Shown here piece by piece: positions 43,216 to 53,621 of a DNA stretch of 64,000 nt. How positions within the stretch are numbered: the first letter of the stretch is position 1; each line of letters begins with the position of its first letter. A model generated the notes under the pieces. That model was given only the letters and a program-made list of their open reading frames with translations. It did not search any database and was not told where the DNA came from. Made by a program: the position numbers and the translations under genes. The DNA is from Streptomyces sp. NBC_01260 (GTDB lineage Bacteria > Actinomycetota > Actinomycetes > Streptomycetales > Streptomycetaceae): assembly GCF_036226405.1 (NCBI RefSeq), contig NZ_CP108464.1:3162001-3226000 (forward strand). The letters are read 5' to 3'.

Positions 43216-44028
43216 TCAGTTCACATCGACGTAGTCGACGGGGGAGGTGGCGGCGCCCGTGGTGGACCAGCCGCCGAAGCTCCAGCGCCAGTAGCCGTCG
43301 ACGGATGCCTTGACGGTGGTCTTCAGCGCGCCCGTGGAGCTCGACGTCACCGTCTTGACCGTGGTGTAGGCGGAGCTGCCCTTCTTGCGGAACTGCAGCT
43401 TGACCGTCGCCGCGGCAACGCCCGTGTACGTGTGCTTCGCCCAGTCGGCGCGCTTGAGGCTGCCCGTCACGGTGAGCGTCTTGCCCTTCTTCACCGGCTC
43501 CGGGGAGGCGTTGACCGTCGCCTTCGCCCACCGCCTGATCTGCACACCACCCGGAGCGGTCGTGAACTGCTCGGTCTTGAGGTGGTCGTCGGCCGTCCAG
43601 AGCTGTGTCGCGACGCCGATCTTCCAGGTCGTGGCGTCCTTGGTCGATTTCAGGCGGTAGCGGGGATCGATGTACAACGTGCCTTCGCAGTCCGAGATCC
43701 GGGCGGTTGTCTCGTAGCAGGTGTAGATCCCCTGGAAGCCGTTCCTCTCCCATTCCTTCGCGGCGGTGCCGCCGTGGTAGAGGTAGGGATACACGTCCCA
43801 CGCGGCGGGCTTGGCCGTGCTGAGGCCGGCGGGGAGGTGGATCCGGAAGGTGATCCGTGGCTCCTTCACATCCGTCGTGCCCACGACTACGGGCTTGCCG
43901 CCGTTCACGACGATCTCCGTCACCGTGATCCCGGTGCCGGCTGCCTGCGCCGTCGGAGCCGTGAACGCCGAGAGGACGAGGGCCCCCGCGAGTGCGGTCA
44001 CGGCGCCGGTTCTGCTGCCTGTCTTCAC
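43216..44028 (-). CDS. Secreted Ig-like domain protein of unknown function
   Basis: A 270-residue exported protein with a signal peptide (about 1-29, ending TAQA-AG). The first domain (about 30-150) has two cysteines in YTCYETTARISDCEG that probably form a disulfide. The second (about 165-260) is beta-rich, with KKGKTLTVTGSLKRADWAKH typical of Ig-like domains of Streptomyces surface proteins. No enzymatic motif is seen. The GTG start follows GAGG with moderate spacing. Confidence 0.75.
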   Translation of the reverse strand: MKTGSRTGAVTALAGALVLSAFTAPTAQAAGTGITVTEIVVNGGKPVVVGTTDVKEPRITFRIHLPAGLSTAKPAAWDVYPYLYHGGTAAKEWERNGFQGIYTCYETTARISDCEGTLYIDPRYRLKSTKDATTWKIGVATQLWTADDHLKTEQFTTAPGGVQIRRWAKATVNASPEPVKKGKTLTVTGSLKRADWAKHTYTGVAAATVKLQFRKKGSSAYTTVKTVTSSSTGALKTTVKASVDGYWRWSFGGWSTTGAATSPVDYVDVN

Positions 44029-44240
44029 GCGTACCTCGTTGATTCTGCTGGGTAAGGGCTGTGGATCCGCCTGCCCGGACCGTCACCGGCCGATCGGCGG
44101 AGCGGCAGGCTACCAGCGGCCCGGCCGGGCGCTCCGGGCAGGGCGATCATGGAAATCCCCCGAACCCGCAACGGTCCCGCCCGTGCCCACGTGACCGACT
44201 CCACCCCCCACTCCGTTCGAACTCCCGCAACAATGAACCT

Positions 44241-45236
44241 GTGATCACTTCGCCGACACGGAGCACGAACCGACGCGCCGAGCACGCCGCGACGCCGTAC
44301 GTCGACCTCTCCCGAGCGGAGTGGAGCGCCCTGCGCGACAAGACGCCGCTGCCGCTGACCGCCGAGGAGGTGGAACGGCTGCGCGGGCTCGGGGACGTCA
44401 TCGACCTGGACGAGGTGCGCGACGTCTATCTGCCGCTCTCCCGGCTCCTCAACCTGTACGTGCAGGCCACCTCCGGGCTGCGCGGCGCGCTGAACACCTT
44501 CCTCGGGGACGCGGGCAACGGGCACGGCGCGCAGCGCGGCACCCCGTTCGTCATAGGGGTCGCGGGCAGCGTCGCGGTCGGCAAGTCGACCAGCGCCCGT
44601 ATCCTCCAGGCGCTGCTGGCCCGCTGGCCGGAGCACCCGCGGGTGGAGCTGGTGACCACGGACGGGTTCCTGCTGCCGATGAAGGAGCTCCACGCGCGCG
44701 GGCTGATGTCGCGCAAGGGTTTCCCCGAGTCCTACGACCGGCGCGCCCTCACCCGTTTCGTCGCCGACATCAAGGCGGGCAAGGACGAGGTGACGGCCCC
44801 CGTCTACTCGCACCTGATCTACGACATCGTGCCCGGCGAGCGGCTCACCGTACGGCGCCCGGACATCCTCATCGTCGAGGGGCTGAACGTGCTCCAGCCC
44901 GCGCTGCCCGGCAAGGACGGCCGGACCAGGGTCGGGCTCGCCGACTACTTCGACTTCAGTGTGTACGTGGACGCGCGGCCCGAGGACATCGAGACCTGGT
45001 ACCTCAACCGCTTCCGCAAGCTGCGCGCGACGGCGTTCCAGGACCCGTCCTCGTACTTCCGCAAGTACACCCAGGTCTCCGAGGCGGAGGCGATGGAGTA
45101 CGCGGCGACGATGTGGCGGACCATCAACAAGCCCAATCTGGTGGAGAATGTCGCGCCGACCCGGGGACGTGCCACCCTGGTGCTCCGCAAGGGCCCCGAC
45201 CACAAGGTCCAGCGACTGTCCCTGCGCAAGCTCTGA
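44241..45236 (+). CDS. coaA: Type I pantothenate kinase
   Basis: A 331-residue type I (CoaA) pantothenate kinase that catalyses the first step of coenzyme A synthesis. The P loop [17 protein letters not shown] (about 106-122) is followed by [27 protein letters not shown] and EGLNVLQP, all family signatures. The GTG at VITSPTRST was preferred; the longer in-frame ORF has no ribosome site. An end sequence of [18 protein letters not shown] is typical for Streptomyces. Confidence 0.95.
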   Translation: MITSPTRSTNRRAEHAATPYVDLSRAEWSALRDKTPLPLTAEEVERLRGLGDVIDLDEVRDVYLPLSRLLNLYVQATSGLRGALNTFLGDAGNGHGAQRGTPFVIGVAGSVAVGKSTSARILQALLARWPEHPRVELVTTDGFLLPMKELHARGLMSRKGFPESYDRRALTRFVADIKAGKDEVTAPVYSHLIYDIVPGERLTVRRPDILIVEGLNVLQPALPGKDGRTRVGLADYFDFSVYVDARPEDIETWYLNRFRKLRATAFQDPSSYFRKYTQVSEAEAMEYAATMWRTINKPNLVENVAPTRGRATLVLRKGPDHKVQRLSLRKL

Positions 45237-45264
45237 GCCGCAGGACCCACCCGAGGAGCCCGTT

Positions 45265-46236
45265 GTGCTGCATCTGCGTCTGCTCGTCCCCGCCGAGCAC
45301 ACGGACGAGGTGACGAGCCTGTTGGAGCGAACCGTCGGCACCACCCATCTCGTGGTGCTGCCGGGGGTCGCGCGCGATCCGGTCGGTGACATGGTGCTGT
45401 GCGACGTGGCGCGCGAGGCGGGCGACGAGCTGATCGCGGCGCTGCGACGGCTCGGGGTCGACACGTACGGGTCGATCACCGTCGAGAACATGGACCTGAC
45501 GCTCTCCACGCGCGCCGACCGGGCCGAGGAGGCCGCACCGGGTGAGGGCGCGGACGCGGTGCTGTGGGAAGAGCTGGTGGAGGCCACGCACGACGACTCG
45601 ACGTTCAGCGTCACCTATGTGGCGTTCCTGGCCGTCGCGACGATGCTCGCCGCCTGCGGTGTGATGCTCGACAACGCGATCCTGATCGTGGGCGCGATGG
45701 CGGTGGGTCCTGAGTTCGGTCCGCTGGCCGGGATCTCCACGGCCCTGGTGCAGCGCGCCCCGCGCCTGGTGTGGCGCTCGCTGTGGGCGCTGATCGGCGG
45801 CTTCGCCGCGGCCATGGCGCTGACGGCCGGCTTCGCCTGGCTGATGGACGTCTTCGGGCTGTTCAACGTGGGGATGATCGAGGCGGACCGCCCCAATACG
45901 GCGTTCGTCTGGCAGCCGGACTGGATGTCGTTCGTGGTGGCGTTCCTGGCGGGCATCGCCGGGACGCTCTCCCTGACCTCGGCGAAGTCCGGGGCTCTGA
46001 TCGGGGTCGCGATCTCGGTGACGACCGTGCCGGCGGCGGCCAACGCGGCGGTGGCCTTCAGCTACCGCGACTACAGCCAGATGACCGGCTCCGTGCAGCA
46101 GCTGCTGGCGAACCTCGGCGGCATCGTGCTCGCGGGGACGCTGACGCTGCTGGCGCAGAAGGCCCTGTGGCGGACGACGCGGCACCACCAGCGGGCAGCA
46201 CACACGAGGCCGCCCGCTCGCAGCACGCAGGCGTAG
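45265..46236 (+). CDS. DUF389 membrane protein
   Basis: A 323-residue DUF389 protein. An N-terminal cytosolic ferredoxin-like part (about 1-110) precedes about six membrane segments (about 120-300), including FLAVATMLAACGVMLDNAILI and the conserved GAMAVGPEFGPLAGIS. The family function is not established. It starts 28 bases after coaA with GAGGAG as ribosome site and is probably co-transcribed with it. Confidence 0.88.
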   Translation: MLHLRLLVPAEHTDEVTSLLERTVGTTHLVVLPGVARDPVGDMVLCDVAREAGDELIAALRRLGVDTYGSITVENMDLTLSTRADRAEEAAPGEGADAVLWEELVEATHDDSTFSVTYVAFLAVATMLAACGVMLDNAILIVGAMAVGPEFGPLAGISTALVQRAPRLVWRSLWALIGGFAAAMALTAGFAWLMDVFGLFNVGMIEADRPNTAFVWQPDWMSFVVAFLAGIAGTLSLTSAKSGALIGVAISVTTVPAAANAAVAFSYRDYSQMTGSVQQLLANLGGIVLAGTLTLLAQKALWRTTRHHQRAAHTRPPARSTQA

Positions 46237-46280
46237 GCAGGCGTGCTGGGAGCGGGCGGACGCGCGGGCGGGCGCAGGCA

Positions 46281-46317
46281 GCCGGGCGGCCGCGCGATGC
46301 ACGCGCGACCGCCCGGC
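46281..46317. terminator. Bidirectional terminator, DUF389 / glmM
   Basis: GCCGGGCGG-C-CGCGCG (46281-46296) pairs with CGCGCG-A-CCGCCCGGC (46302-46317) across an ATGCA loop: a 15-bp stem with one mismatch. It lies between two convergent genes. Confidence 0.9.
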
Positions 46318-46324
46318 TCACCGC

Positions 46325-47683
46325 TCATCCCAGCGCGGACTTCACCACGTCGGCCAGCCGTCCGGCCACCGCGCGCGCCTGGTCGATGTCGGCCGCCTCG
46401 ACCATGACCCGTACCAGCGGCTCCGTGCCCGACTGGCGCAGCAGCACCCGTCCGGTGACACCCAGCTCGCGCTCGGCGTCGGCAACGGCCGTGGCCAGCT
46501 CCGGGGAGGTGGCCACCCGGGACTTGTCGACGTCCGGCACGTTGATGAGCACCTGCGGCAGCCGCTCCATCACACCGGCCAGTTCGGCGAGCGTACGGCC
46601 GGTGGAGGCGACCCGTGCCGCCAGCATCAGGCCGGTCAGCGTGCCGTCGCCGGTCGTGGCGTGGTCCAGGACGATGACGTGGCCGGACTGCTCGCCGCCC
46701 AGGGCGTAGCCCTCGGCCTTCATCGACTCCAGTACGTAACGGTCGCCGACAGCGGTCTGGACGAGCTCGATGCCCTCCCGCTCCATGGCGATCTTGAAGC
46801 CGAGGTTCGACATCACGGTACCGACCACGGTGCCCTTGCGGAGCTGTCCGGCGTCCCGCATGGCGAGGGCGAGCACGGCCAGGATCTGGTCGCCGTCGAT
46901 CTCCTCGCCCGCGCCGTCCACGGCCAGGCAGCGGTCGGCGTCGCCGTCGTGCGCGATGCCGAGGTCGGCGCCGTGCTCGACGACGGCGGCGCGCAGCAGC
47001 TCCAGGTGCGTGGAGCCGCAGCCGTCGTTGATGTTCAGGCCGTCCGGATCGGCGCCGATCGTGACGATCTCGGCCCCGGCGCGGGCGAACGCCTCGGGCG
47101 AGACGCGGGCGGCGGCGCCGTGCGCCTCGTCGAGCACGACCTTCAGTCCGTCGAGCCGGTTGGGCAGTACGCCGATGAGGTGAGCGACGTAGCGGTCGAA
47201 GCCCTCGGCGTAGTCGCTGATCCGGCCCACTCCGGCGCCGGTGGGACGGGCCCACGGTTCGCCGGTGCGGTGCTGCTCGTAGACCGTCTCGATGCGGTCC
47301 TCCAGCTCGTCGGCGAGCTTGTGGCCGCCGCGGGCGAAGAACTTGATCCCGTTGTCCGGCATGGCGTTGTGGCTGGCGGAGAGCATCACACCGATGTCGG
47401 CGCCCAGCGCACCGGTGAGGTACGCCACGGCGGGGGTGGGCAGCACACCGACGCGCAGGACGTCGACGCCCGCGCTGGCGAGGCCCGCCACCACGGCGGC
47501 CTCCAGGAACTCTCCGGAGGCGCGGGGGTCGCGGCCGACCACGGCCGTCGGCCGATGGCCCTCAAAAGTGCCCACCTCGCCCAGTACGTGCGCCGCAGCG
47601 ACCGACAGGCCGAGCGCGAGCTCCGCCGTCAGGTCCGCATTGGCGACACCGCGCACGCCGTCCGTGCCGAAGAGTCGTCCCAC
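46325..47683 (-). CDS. glmM: Phosphoglucosamine mutase GlmM
   Basis: A 452-residue enzyme that converts glucosamine-6-phosphate into glucosamine-1-phosphate for UDP-GlcNAc, acting after GlmS. The phosphoserine loop is [15 protein letters not shown] (about 102-116), the magnesium loop [11 protein letters not shown] (about 245-255) and the C-terminal phosphate loop [12 protein letters not shown] (about 417-428). The GTG start follows GGAGGA. A TTGACA lies upstream at 47781-47776 on the minus strand, but the paired -10 is unclear. Confidence 0.96.
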   Translation of the reverse strand: MGRLFGTDGVRGVANADLTAELALGLSVAAAHVLGEVGTFEGHRPTAVVGRDPRASGEFLEAAVVAGLASAGVDVLRVGVLPTPAVAYLTGALGADIGVMLSASHNAMPDNGIKFFARGGHKLADELEDRIETVYEQHRTGEPWARPTGAGVGRISDYAEGFDRYVAHLIGVLPNRLDGLKVVLDEAHGAAARVSPEAFARAGAEIVTIGADPDGLNINDGCGSTHLELLRAAVVEHGADLGIAHDGDADRCLAVDGAGEEIDGDQILAVLALAMRDAGQLRKGTVVGTVMSNLGFKIAMEREGIELVQTAVGDRYVLESMKAEGYALGGEQSGHVIVLDHATTGDGTLTGLMLAARVASTGRTLAELAGVMERLPQVLINVPDVDKSRVATSPELATAVADAERELGVTGRVLLRQSGTEPLVRVMVEAADIDQARAVAGRLADVVKSALG

Positions 47684-47790
47684 TGGTGTCCTCCGAAGGT
47701 GCTCCGAAACGCAAAAAAATCAGACCAGGCATTCAACGAACATATGAACGTCTTATGCCGTTATATGCCCGAGACTGTCAATATACGAAC

Positions 47791-47821
47791 GCCCCGGCAG
47801 CACGAGGTGTGCCGCCGGGGC
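47791..47821 (-). terminator. Terminator of the rplM-rpsI operon
   Basis: GCCCCGGC-A-GCAC (47791-47803) pairs with GTGC-C-GCCGGGGC (47809-47821) around a 5-base loop, 29 bases past the rpsI stop. Confidence 0.85.
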
Positions 47822-47849
47822 GAACGTGTAACGCGGATGAGCAGGCGGT

Positions 47850-48386
47850 TTAGCGCTTGCTGTACTGCGGGGCCTTACGGGCCTTCTTGAGACCGGCCTT
47901 CTTGCGCTCGACCGCACGGTCGTCGCGGGAGAGGAAGCCGGCCTTCTTCAGCGTGGCGCGGTTGTTGTCCTCGTCCGCCTCGTTGAGCGAGCGGGCGACG
48001 CCGAGGCGCAGGGCGCCGGCCTGACCCGAGACGCCGCCACCCGAGATGCGGGCGATGACGTCGTAGCGGTTGTCGAGCTCGAGCACCTTGAAGGGCTCGT
48101 TGACTTCCTGCTGGTGCACCTTGTTGGGGAAGTAGTCCTCAAGGGTGCGACCGTTGATCTTCCACTTGCCGGTGCCCGGAACGATCCGGACGCGGGCGAT
48201 GGCGTTCTTGCGACGGCCAAGGCCGGCCGCCGGCTGCGGGTCGCCGAAGCGGCCCACGAGCGACTCCGAGGTGTACTCGCCCTCGACGGGCACCTCGGAC
48301 TCGAAGGTGGTCACCTCGGCGAAGGTCTCTTCGCCCTCGGTGACCTCGGTGCCCTCGACGGGCGTCTCTGCAGTGGTCTCGGCCAC
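47850..48386 (-). CDS. rpsI: Ribosomal protein S9
   Basis: A 178-residue S9. The conserved body (about 55-178) begins [17 protein letters not shown], contains [21 protein letters not shown] and ends [12 protein letters not shown]. An acidic N-terminal extension of about 45 residues ([14 protein letters not shown]) is typical of actinobacterial S9. It follows rplM at 44 bases in the usual pair. Confidence 0.97.
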   Translation of the reverse strand: MAETTAETPVEGTEVTEGEETFAEVTTFESEVPVEGEYTSESLVGRFGDPQPAAGLGRRKNAIARVRIVPGTGKWKINGRTLEDYFPNKVHQQEVNEPFKVLELDNRYDVIARISGGGVSGQAGALRLGVARSLNEADEDNNRATLKKAGFLSRDDRAVERKKAGLKKARKAPQYSKR

Positions 48387-48430
48387 GATTCTCCTCAGAT
48401 CTTTCTGTACGTCTTAGGGGGAGGCCGGAA

Positions 48431-48874
48431 CTACTGCGCGACCTGGGTGATCTCGAACGGGACCGGCTGCTGCGCAGCGTGCGGGTGCTGGTCGCCCGCG
48501 TAGACCTTGAGCTTCGAGATCATCTGGCGACCCAGAGTGTTCTTGGGGATCATGCCCTTGATGGCCTTCTCGACAGCCTTCTCGGGGTTCTTCGAGAGCA
48601 GCTCGTCGTAGCGCACGGAGCGCAGACCGCCCGGGAACCCGGAGTGGCGGTACGCCATCTTCTGGGTCTTCTTGTTGCCGGAGAGGTGAACCTTCTCGGC
48701 GTTGATGATGATGACGAAGTCGCCCATGTCCATGTGGGGGGCGTAAATCGCCTTGTGCTTGCCTCGGAGGAGGTTCGCAGCCGTGGTGGCCAGACGGCCC
48801 AGGACGATGTCCTCGGCGTCAATGATGTGCCACTGGCGAGTGACATCGCCGGGCTTGGGGCTGTACGTACGCAC
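48431..48874 (-). CDS. rplM: Ribosomal protein L13
   Basis: A 147-residue L13 with [20 protein letters not shown] at the start and [20 protein letters not shown] near 106-125. It is first gene of the rplM-rpsI operon, with a promoter about 180-215 bases upstream. Confidence 0.97.
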   Translation of the reverse strand: MRTYSPKPGDVTRQWHIIDAEDIVLGRLATTAANLLRGKHKAIYAPHMDMGDFVIIINAEKVHLSGNKKTQKMAYRHSGFPGGLRSVRYDELLSKNPEKAVEKAIKGMIPKNTLGRQMISKLKVYAGDQHPHAAQQPVPFEITQVAQ

Positions 48875-49058
48875 TTCGTAGCCTTCGCTTCTTCAGTGGA
48901 TGGGGTCCAGACACACGGCACCTCTGAAGCGATATGCAGCTGGGGCTCACAATGCCGGGAACGCTGCCCGTATGCGAGCCACTGGTAACTGCTCCAGAGA
49001 ACCTACGTAAGGGCCCTTCGCGTGAGAACGACGAAGCCAATACGTATAACAGTCCTCG

Positions 49059-49088
49059 ACACTACCCGCCCCGCCCCGGACGGGTCAA
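49059..49088 (-). promoter_or_regulatory. rplM-rpsI promoter
   Basis: On the minus strand TTGACC (49088-49083) and TAGTGT (49064-49059) are 18 bases apart. The start near 49052 leaves a leader of about 178 bases, long enough for ribosomal-protein feedback, though no structure was recognised. Confidence 0.55.
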
Positions 49089-49100
49089 AACGCGTCGGCC

Positions 49101-50720
49101 CTACCGCGCCCGCTCCACCCGCCGCTCGTCCCAGACCGGCTCCGTCGTCTCCCGTACGACCCCGTCGGAGCCGAAGACCAGATACCGGTCGAAGGACTTC
49201 GCGAACCACCGGTCGTGCGTGACGGCCATCACCGTGCCGTCGTACACCTCAAGACCGTCCTGGAGCGCCTCGGCCGACTCCAGGTCCAGGTTGTCGGTCG
49301 GCTCGTCCAGCAGCAGCGCCGTCGTGCCCGCCAGCTCCAGGAGCAGGATCTGGAACCGGGCCTGCTGCCCGCCGGACAGCTTCTCGAAGGGCTGGTCCCC
49401 CTGCCGCTCCAGCTCGTACCGCCGCAGCACGGACATCGCACCGCCCCGGTCCTTGGCCTGCTCCGTCCACAGGATCTCGACGAGCGTCTTGCCGAGCAGC
49501 TCCGGGTGGGCGTGGGTCTGCGCGAAGTGGCCGGCCACCACCCTCGCCCCGAGCTTCCACTCCCCCGTGTGCGCCACCGGCTCGCCGGCCAGCAGCCGCA
49601 GGAAGTGCGACTTGCCCGACCCGTTCGAACCGAGGACGGCGACCCGCTCCCCGTAGAAGATCTCCAGGTCGAACGGCTTCATCAGCCCGGTCAGCTCCAG
49701 GTTCTTGCAGGTCACCGCCCGCATCCCGGTCCGGCCGCCGCGCAGCCGCATCCTGATGTCCTGCTCGCGCGGCGGCTCCGGCGGCGGGCCCGCGTCCTCG
49801 AACTTCTTGAAACGGGTCTGCATCGCGTGGTAGCGGTTCGCCATGTCGGGGCTGTTCGCCGCCTGCTGCCGCATCCGCAGGACGAGCGCCTTCAGCCGGG
49901 CGTGCTCCTCCTCCCAGCGCCGCAGCAGCTCCTCGAAGCGGGCGAAACGCTCCTTGCGGGCCTGGTGGTACGTGGCGAATCCGCCACCGTGCACCCATAC
50001 GTCGCTGCCGGCCGCGCTGGGCTCCACGCTGACGATCTTCTCGGCGGCCCGGGACAGCAGCTCCCGGTCGTGCGAGACGAAGAGGACCGTCTTACGGGTC
50101 TCCCTCAGCTTCTCCTCCAGCCACCGCTTGCCGGGGACGTCCAGATAGTTGTCCGGCTCGTCCAGCAGCAGCACCTCGTCGGGGCCGCGCAGCAGCGCCT
50201 CCAGCACCAGCCGCTTCTGCTCGCCACCGGAGAGCGTGCGCACCTCGCGCCACTGCGCCTTCTCGTACGGGACGCCGAGCGCCGCCGTCGTGCACATGTC
50301 CCAGACGGTCTCGGCCTCGTACCCGCGCGCCTCCGCCCAGTCGCTCAGCGCCTGCGCGTACGCCATCTGCGCGGCCTCGTCGTCGACGGTGAGGATCTTC
50401 TCCTCGGCCAGGTCGACGGCCTGCGCGGCCTCGCGGATACGGGGCTGGGCGACGGACACCAGCAGGTCACGCACCGTGCGCTCGTCGCGCACCGAGCCGA
50501 CGAACTGCTGCATCACCCCGAGCCCGCCGCTCACCGAGACCGAGCCGCCGTGCGGCTGGAGCTCCCCGGCGAGCAGCCGCAGCAGCGTGGTCTTCCCGGC
50601 GCCGTTCGCCCCGACGAGGGCGACCACCGCCCCGTCCGCCACACGGAACGAAGCATCGCCGAGCAGCACCCGCCCGTCCGGTAGGTAGTACTCCAGATGA
50701 CCTGCTTCAAGATGTCCCAT
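49101..50720 (-). CDS. ABC-F family ATPase
   Basis: A 539-residue soluble protein with two ABC domains and no membrane part, a family acting on ribosomes (translation factors and antibiotic-resistance factors). Walker A motifs are GANGAGKTT and GSNGSGKSH, the signatures LSGGEQKRLVLEALL and LSGGQQARFQILLLELA, and Walker B motifs VLLLDEPDNYLD and ALLLDEPTDNLD. The two are joined by a charged linker (about 240-320). Which subgroup it belongs to, and whether it gives resistance, is not clear. The ATG at MGHLEAGHLEYY follows a ribosome site; a start five codons upstream is less likely. Confidence 0.9.
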   Translation of the reverse strand: MGHLEAGHLEYYLPDGRVLLGDASFRVADGAVVALVGANGAGKTTLLRLLAGELQPHGGSVSVSGGLGVMQQFVGSVRDERTVRDLLVSVAQPRIREAAQAVDLAEEKILTVDDEAAQMAYAQALSDWAEARGYEAETVWDMCTTAALGVPYEKAQWREVRTLSGGEQKRLVLEALLRGPDEVLLLDEPDNYLDVPGKRWLEEKLRETRKTVLFVSHDRELLSRAAEKIVSVEPSAAGSDVWVHGGGFATYHQARKERFARFEELLRRWEEEHARLKALVLRMRQQAANSPDMANRYHAMQTRFKKFEDAGPPPEPPREQDIRMRLRGGRTGMRAVTCKNLELTGLMKPFDLEIFYGERVAVLGSNGSGKSHFLRLLAGEPVAHTGEWKLGARVVAGHFAQTHAHPELLGKTLVEILWTEQAKDRGGAMSVLRRYELERQGDQPFEKLSGGQQARFQILLLELAGTTALLLDEPTDNLDLESAEALQDGLEVYDGTVMAVTHDRWFAKSFDRYLVFGSDGVVRETTEPVWDERRVERAR

Positions 50721-50774
50721 GCACAGCATTGTCACGGGCCGCGAAGCTCTGGCCCAACCGGATTACGCAGGGCC

Positions 50775-50787
50775 TAGGATTCGCGGC
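50775..50787 (+). promoter_or_regulatory. -10 element for a leaderless transcript
   Basis: TAGGAT at 50775-50780 is a consensus -10. It ends 7 bases before the ATG at 50788, so the mRNA should begin at or next to the start codon. No ribosome site is present. The -35 is weak. Confidence 0.6.
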
Positions 50788-51642
50788 ATGAGCTTTGGGC
50801 AAGGGGGGCCCTCCTGGGGGCCGGGCGACAACGGGACTCCGGACTGGGCGGCGATGGCCGAGCAGTCCGCGGCGCGGGCCAGGCGCAAGAGGTGGCTGAT
50901 GATCGGCGGGGGCGCGGTGGCCACCGCCGCGGTCGCCGCGATCGTGGCCACCGCCGTCATCTCGACCAACAAGGACGACTCCGCCGCGTCCGCGGGGAAG
51001 AACGCGAGCCAGCTGCCGTCGGCGACCGACCTGCCGAGCGAGACGGCCCAGCCCGAGCCGTCCTTCTCCTCGGTTCAGCCGCCGCCCCCGCCGGACCCGA
51101 AGGACTACATATCCGATGCGAAGAAGGACCGGGCGCCCGTGGACGCCGACGCCTTCTTCCCCGGCAAGCAGCTGAAGATGGGCGACCGGGTCTACGCCAA
51201 GGGCGCCACGAACCGCACCGCGAAGTGTGCCGCGACCACCCAGGGCGCACTCGGCTCGATCCTCGCGAACAACGGCTGCGACCAGGTCATCCGGGCCACG
51301 TACAGCCGCAGCGGCGTGGCCGTGACCATCGGACTGGCGGTCTTCGAGACCGAGGCCCAGGCCAAGAAGGCCGCCCAGCAGGCCTCCGGCGGCATCGCGT
51401 CGCTGAGCGGCTCGGGCGTGCCGACCTTCTGCCGGGGCGGCGCCGTCTGCCGCCGTACGGCCAACTCCTACGGCCGGTACGCCTACTTCACGGTCGGCGG
51501 CTTCACCAGTGGCAAGAGCGTCACCAAGGCCGACCGGAACGTGTTCGCCGTCGGCGACGACCTGACGGACTTCACGTTCCGGCAGATCCGCCACCGCGGC
51601 GAGGTCCAGGCCTCGGCGGCCGCCACGGCCCCCGCCACCTGA
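50788..51642 (+). CDS. Membrane-anchored protein with extracellular domain
   Basis: A 284-residue protein of unknown function. A short cytosolic part rich in glycine and proline is followed by one membrane helix (about 40-62, MIGGGAVATAAVAAIVATAV), a serine/proline linker (about 65-105) and an outer domain (about 110-275) with four cysteines that may form two disulfides (AKCAATTQ, NNGCDQV, PTFCRGG, AVCRRT). It appears to be co-regulated with no neighbour. Its start is a leaderless ATG. Confidence 0.75.
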   Translation: MSFGQGGPSWGPGDNGTPDWAAMAEQSAARARRKRWLMIGGGAVATAAVAAIVATAVISTNKDDSAASAGKNASQLPSATDLPSETAQPEPSFSSVQPPPPPDPKDYISDAKKDRAPVDADAFFPGKQLKMGDRVYAKGATNRTAKCAATTQGALGSILANNGCDQVIRATYSRSGVAVTIGLAVFETEAQAKKAAQQASGGIASLSGSGVPTFCRGGAVCRRTANSYGRYAYFTVGGFTSGKSVTKADRNVFAVGDDLTDFTFRQIRHRGEVQASAAATAPAT

Positions 51643-51736
51643 CCCCGGACGCGGCCGCCCCCGGTCGCGTCCCCGCCCGTCCCTCCGTCAGCCACTCCGT
51701 TCAGTCAACTCTTCCGGATGCGGGGGATCCGCCGCT

Positions 51737-53599
51737 GTGCGCCTTGCCTTCCTGCTCGCGTTCCTGCGCGTCGTACGCCACCGCGACGCGATCGGCACCG
51801 ACCTCGCGCCCGACGAGGCCGTGGCCCTCGACGCCCCGGACGCCCCGCTGCGCGCCGCCGTCGCCGCGGCGGTGGCCGGCGACCACGCACCGGCCCGGGA
51901 GCTCCTCGCCTCGACCCGGACGCACGCCCAGTGGGAGCGCAGGGACGCGTGCGTGAGCCGGCTGGCCCGGACCGCGCTGCACCACGACGGCTGGCTGGAG
52001 AACTGGACACAGGAGTCGCCCGGGGACCCGGACGCGATCCTCGTCGTCGCCGACTTCCAGCTCCACCAGGCCTGGGAGATACGGACGGACGCCGGCGCCG
52101 AGGACGTGGAACGCGACCGGTTCCAGGCCTTCTTCGCGCTCCTGGAGGACGCCGTACCGGTGATCGGCGCCGCGGCCGAGCTGAACCCCGCCGACCCGGT
52201 CCCGTGGCGCATCGCCCTCACGCACGCCCGCTCCATCCAGGCCCCGCGCGAGGTCTTCGACGCGTATCTCGCCGAGGCGCGGGCCCGCGACCCGCACCAC
52301 TTCGGCTGCCACGAGCAGGCCCTGGAGTACCTGTGCGCCACGTGGTACGGCTCGCACGAGGAGATGTTCCGGTACGCGGAGCGGGTGGCGGACTCGGCCC
52401 CGCCCGGCTCGAAGCTGCACGCGCTGCCGCTCCGGGCGGCGCTGGAGTACCGGCTGTCCGAGCAGGACGAGCCCGACGGCCCCGACCCGTACGGCCCCGA
52501 GACCGAGGCGGCCCTCGCCCGGGCCCTGGGCCTCTCCGGCAGCTACGCGGCGGGCGACCCCGAGGCGGCCGGCTTCCGCAACGAGCTGGCCCTGCTGCTG
52601 ATCATGGCGGACCGGCCGGCCGAGGCCCTCGACGCGTTCCGGGCCATCGGGGTACACGCCACCGAGTTCCCGTGGGCCCGGCTCGGCGACCCCCTCACCG
52701 AGTTCCTCGACGCCCGCTCGGACGTCCGGCTCGACCTCGCCTCGCAGATCCCGTTCTTCGGCCGCCCGCCCGAGCCGCCCACCGGCACCCCGGACTGGGC
52801 GGAGCTGGCCCCGCGTGCGGTCGCGATCGTGCCCGCTCCCCCGGCGGAGGTCGCCCAGGCCGCACTGCTCTGCGGCTACTCCCTGCGCACGGCCCCGGCC
52901 GGTGAGGGCTCCAGCTACGTCGAGGTGGTCCCGGAAGCCGTCCGCAGCCGACGCGCCGCGCTCCTCCCGGAGGAGCCCCTGACCTCGGCGGCCGAGACCT
53001 TCACGACCGGTGAGAGCTGGCCTGCCCTGGTCCTGCACCGCGCTCCGGGACGCAGCAGCATCACCGCCCTCCACCAGGGCAAGCTGCTCGCCGCGCACAC
53101 CTGGCTCACCGAGTCCCCCGCCCCCGACCACGCCGAGGTCCGGGCCACCGCGCAGAGCCTGGCGCACCTCTACCGGCGGGCCGACCCGCGCCCGCTGGCC
53201 CACATACTGCGCGCCACCGGCGACCCGGCCGGACACCAGGAGGACCTGGTGAAGGCCCTGGGCCTGCCCCCCGTACCACCGGGCTTCGGCGGGGAGACGC
53301 AGGTGCTCGGTGAGCTCCCGGGAGCCAGGGTGCTGGCCCGGCGCGGACTCCTGGCGGGGATGCGCGACACGATGTCCACGGGCGGCAGCGGCCATCCGCC
53401 GGAGCCCCGCCCCCCGCGCACACCCCGCTGGCTGCTGGTCCGGGCGCTGATGCTGCTGGTCCTCGCCGCGGCCGCCACCCTCGCCTGGTGGAGTCCGCAG
53501 ATCGGCTGGGTGCGCTCCTCGCTGCTGAGCATCGCGGTGCTGCACGTGGCGGTCAGGCTCAGGGGCGCGGTGCGGCGGCGCAGACGCCCGACGGCCTGA
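51737..53599 (+). CDS. Large DUF4034-like/TPR-type protein with C-terminal membrane helices
   Basis: A 620-residue protein of unknown function. The first 330 residues are helical, resemble TPR-like arrays (RDPHHFGCHEQALEYLCATW, with similar units before and after) and recall DUF4034, a guess from memory. A mixed domain (about 370-530) comes next, and two membrane helices close the protein (about 565-585 and 590-608) before a basic tail. A GTG start follows GGGGGATCC at 51722. It lies between the membrane protein gene and truA. Confidence 0.7.
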   Translation: MRLAFLLAFLRVVRHRDAIGTDLAPDEAVALDAPDAPLRAAVAAAVAGDHAPARELLASTRTHAQWERRDACVSRLARTALHHDGWLENWTQESPGDPDAILVVADFQLHQAWEIRTDAGAEDVERDRFQAFFALLEDAVPVIGAAAELNPADPVPWRIALTHARSIQAPREVFDAYLAEARARDPHHFGCHEQALEYLCATWYGSHEEMFRYAERVADSAPPGSKLHALPLRAALEYRLSEQDEPDGPDPYGPETEAALARALGLSGSYAAGDPEAAGFRNELALLLIMADRPAEALDAFRAIGVHATEFPWARLGDPLTEFLDARSDVRLDLASQIPFFGRPPEPPTGTPDWAELAPRAVAIVPAPPAEVAQAALLCGYSLRTAPAGEGSSYVEVVPEAVRSRRAALLPEEPLTSAAETFTTGESWPALVLHRAPGRSSITALHQGKLLAAHTWLTESPAPDHAEVRATAQSLAHLYRRADPRPLAHILRATGDPAGHQEDLVKALGLPPVPPGFGGETQVLGELPGARVLARRGLLAGMRDTMSTGGSGHPPEPRPPRTPRWLLVRALMLLVLAAAATLAWWSPQIGWVRSSLLSIAVLHVAVRLRGAVRRRRRPTA

Positions 53600-53621
53600 C
53601 CCGCCGTACGGGCCCCTCCGG

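Noticed and set aside
47710..47790. A+T-rich block upstream of glmM as a phage or plasmid attachment site
   Set aside because: No tRNA gene, integrase or direct repeat is nearby; a glmM promoter (TTGACA at 47781-47776) explains it better.
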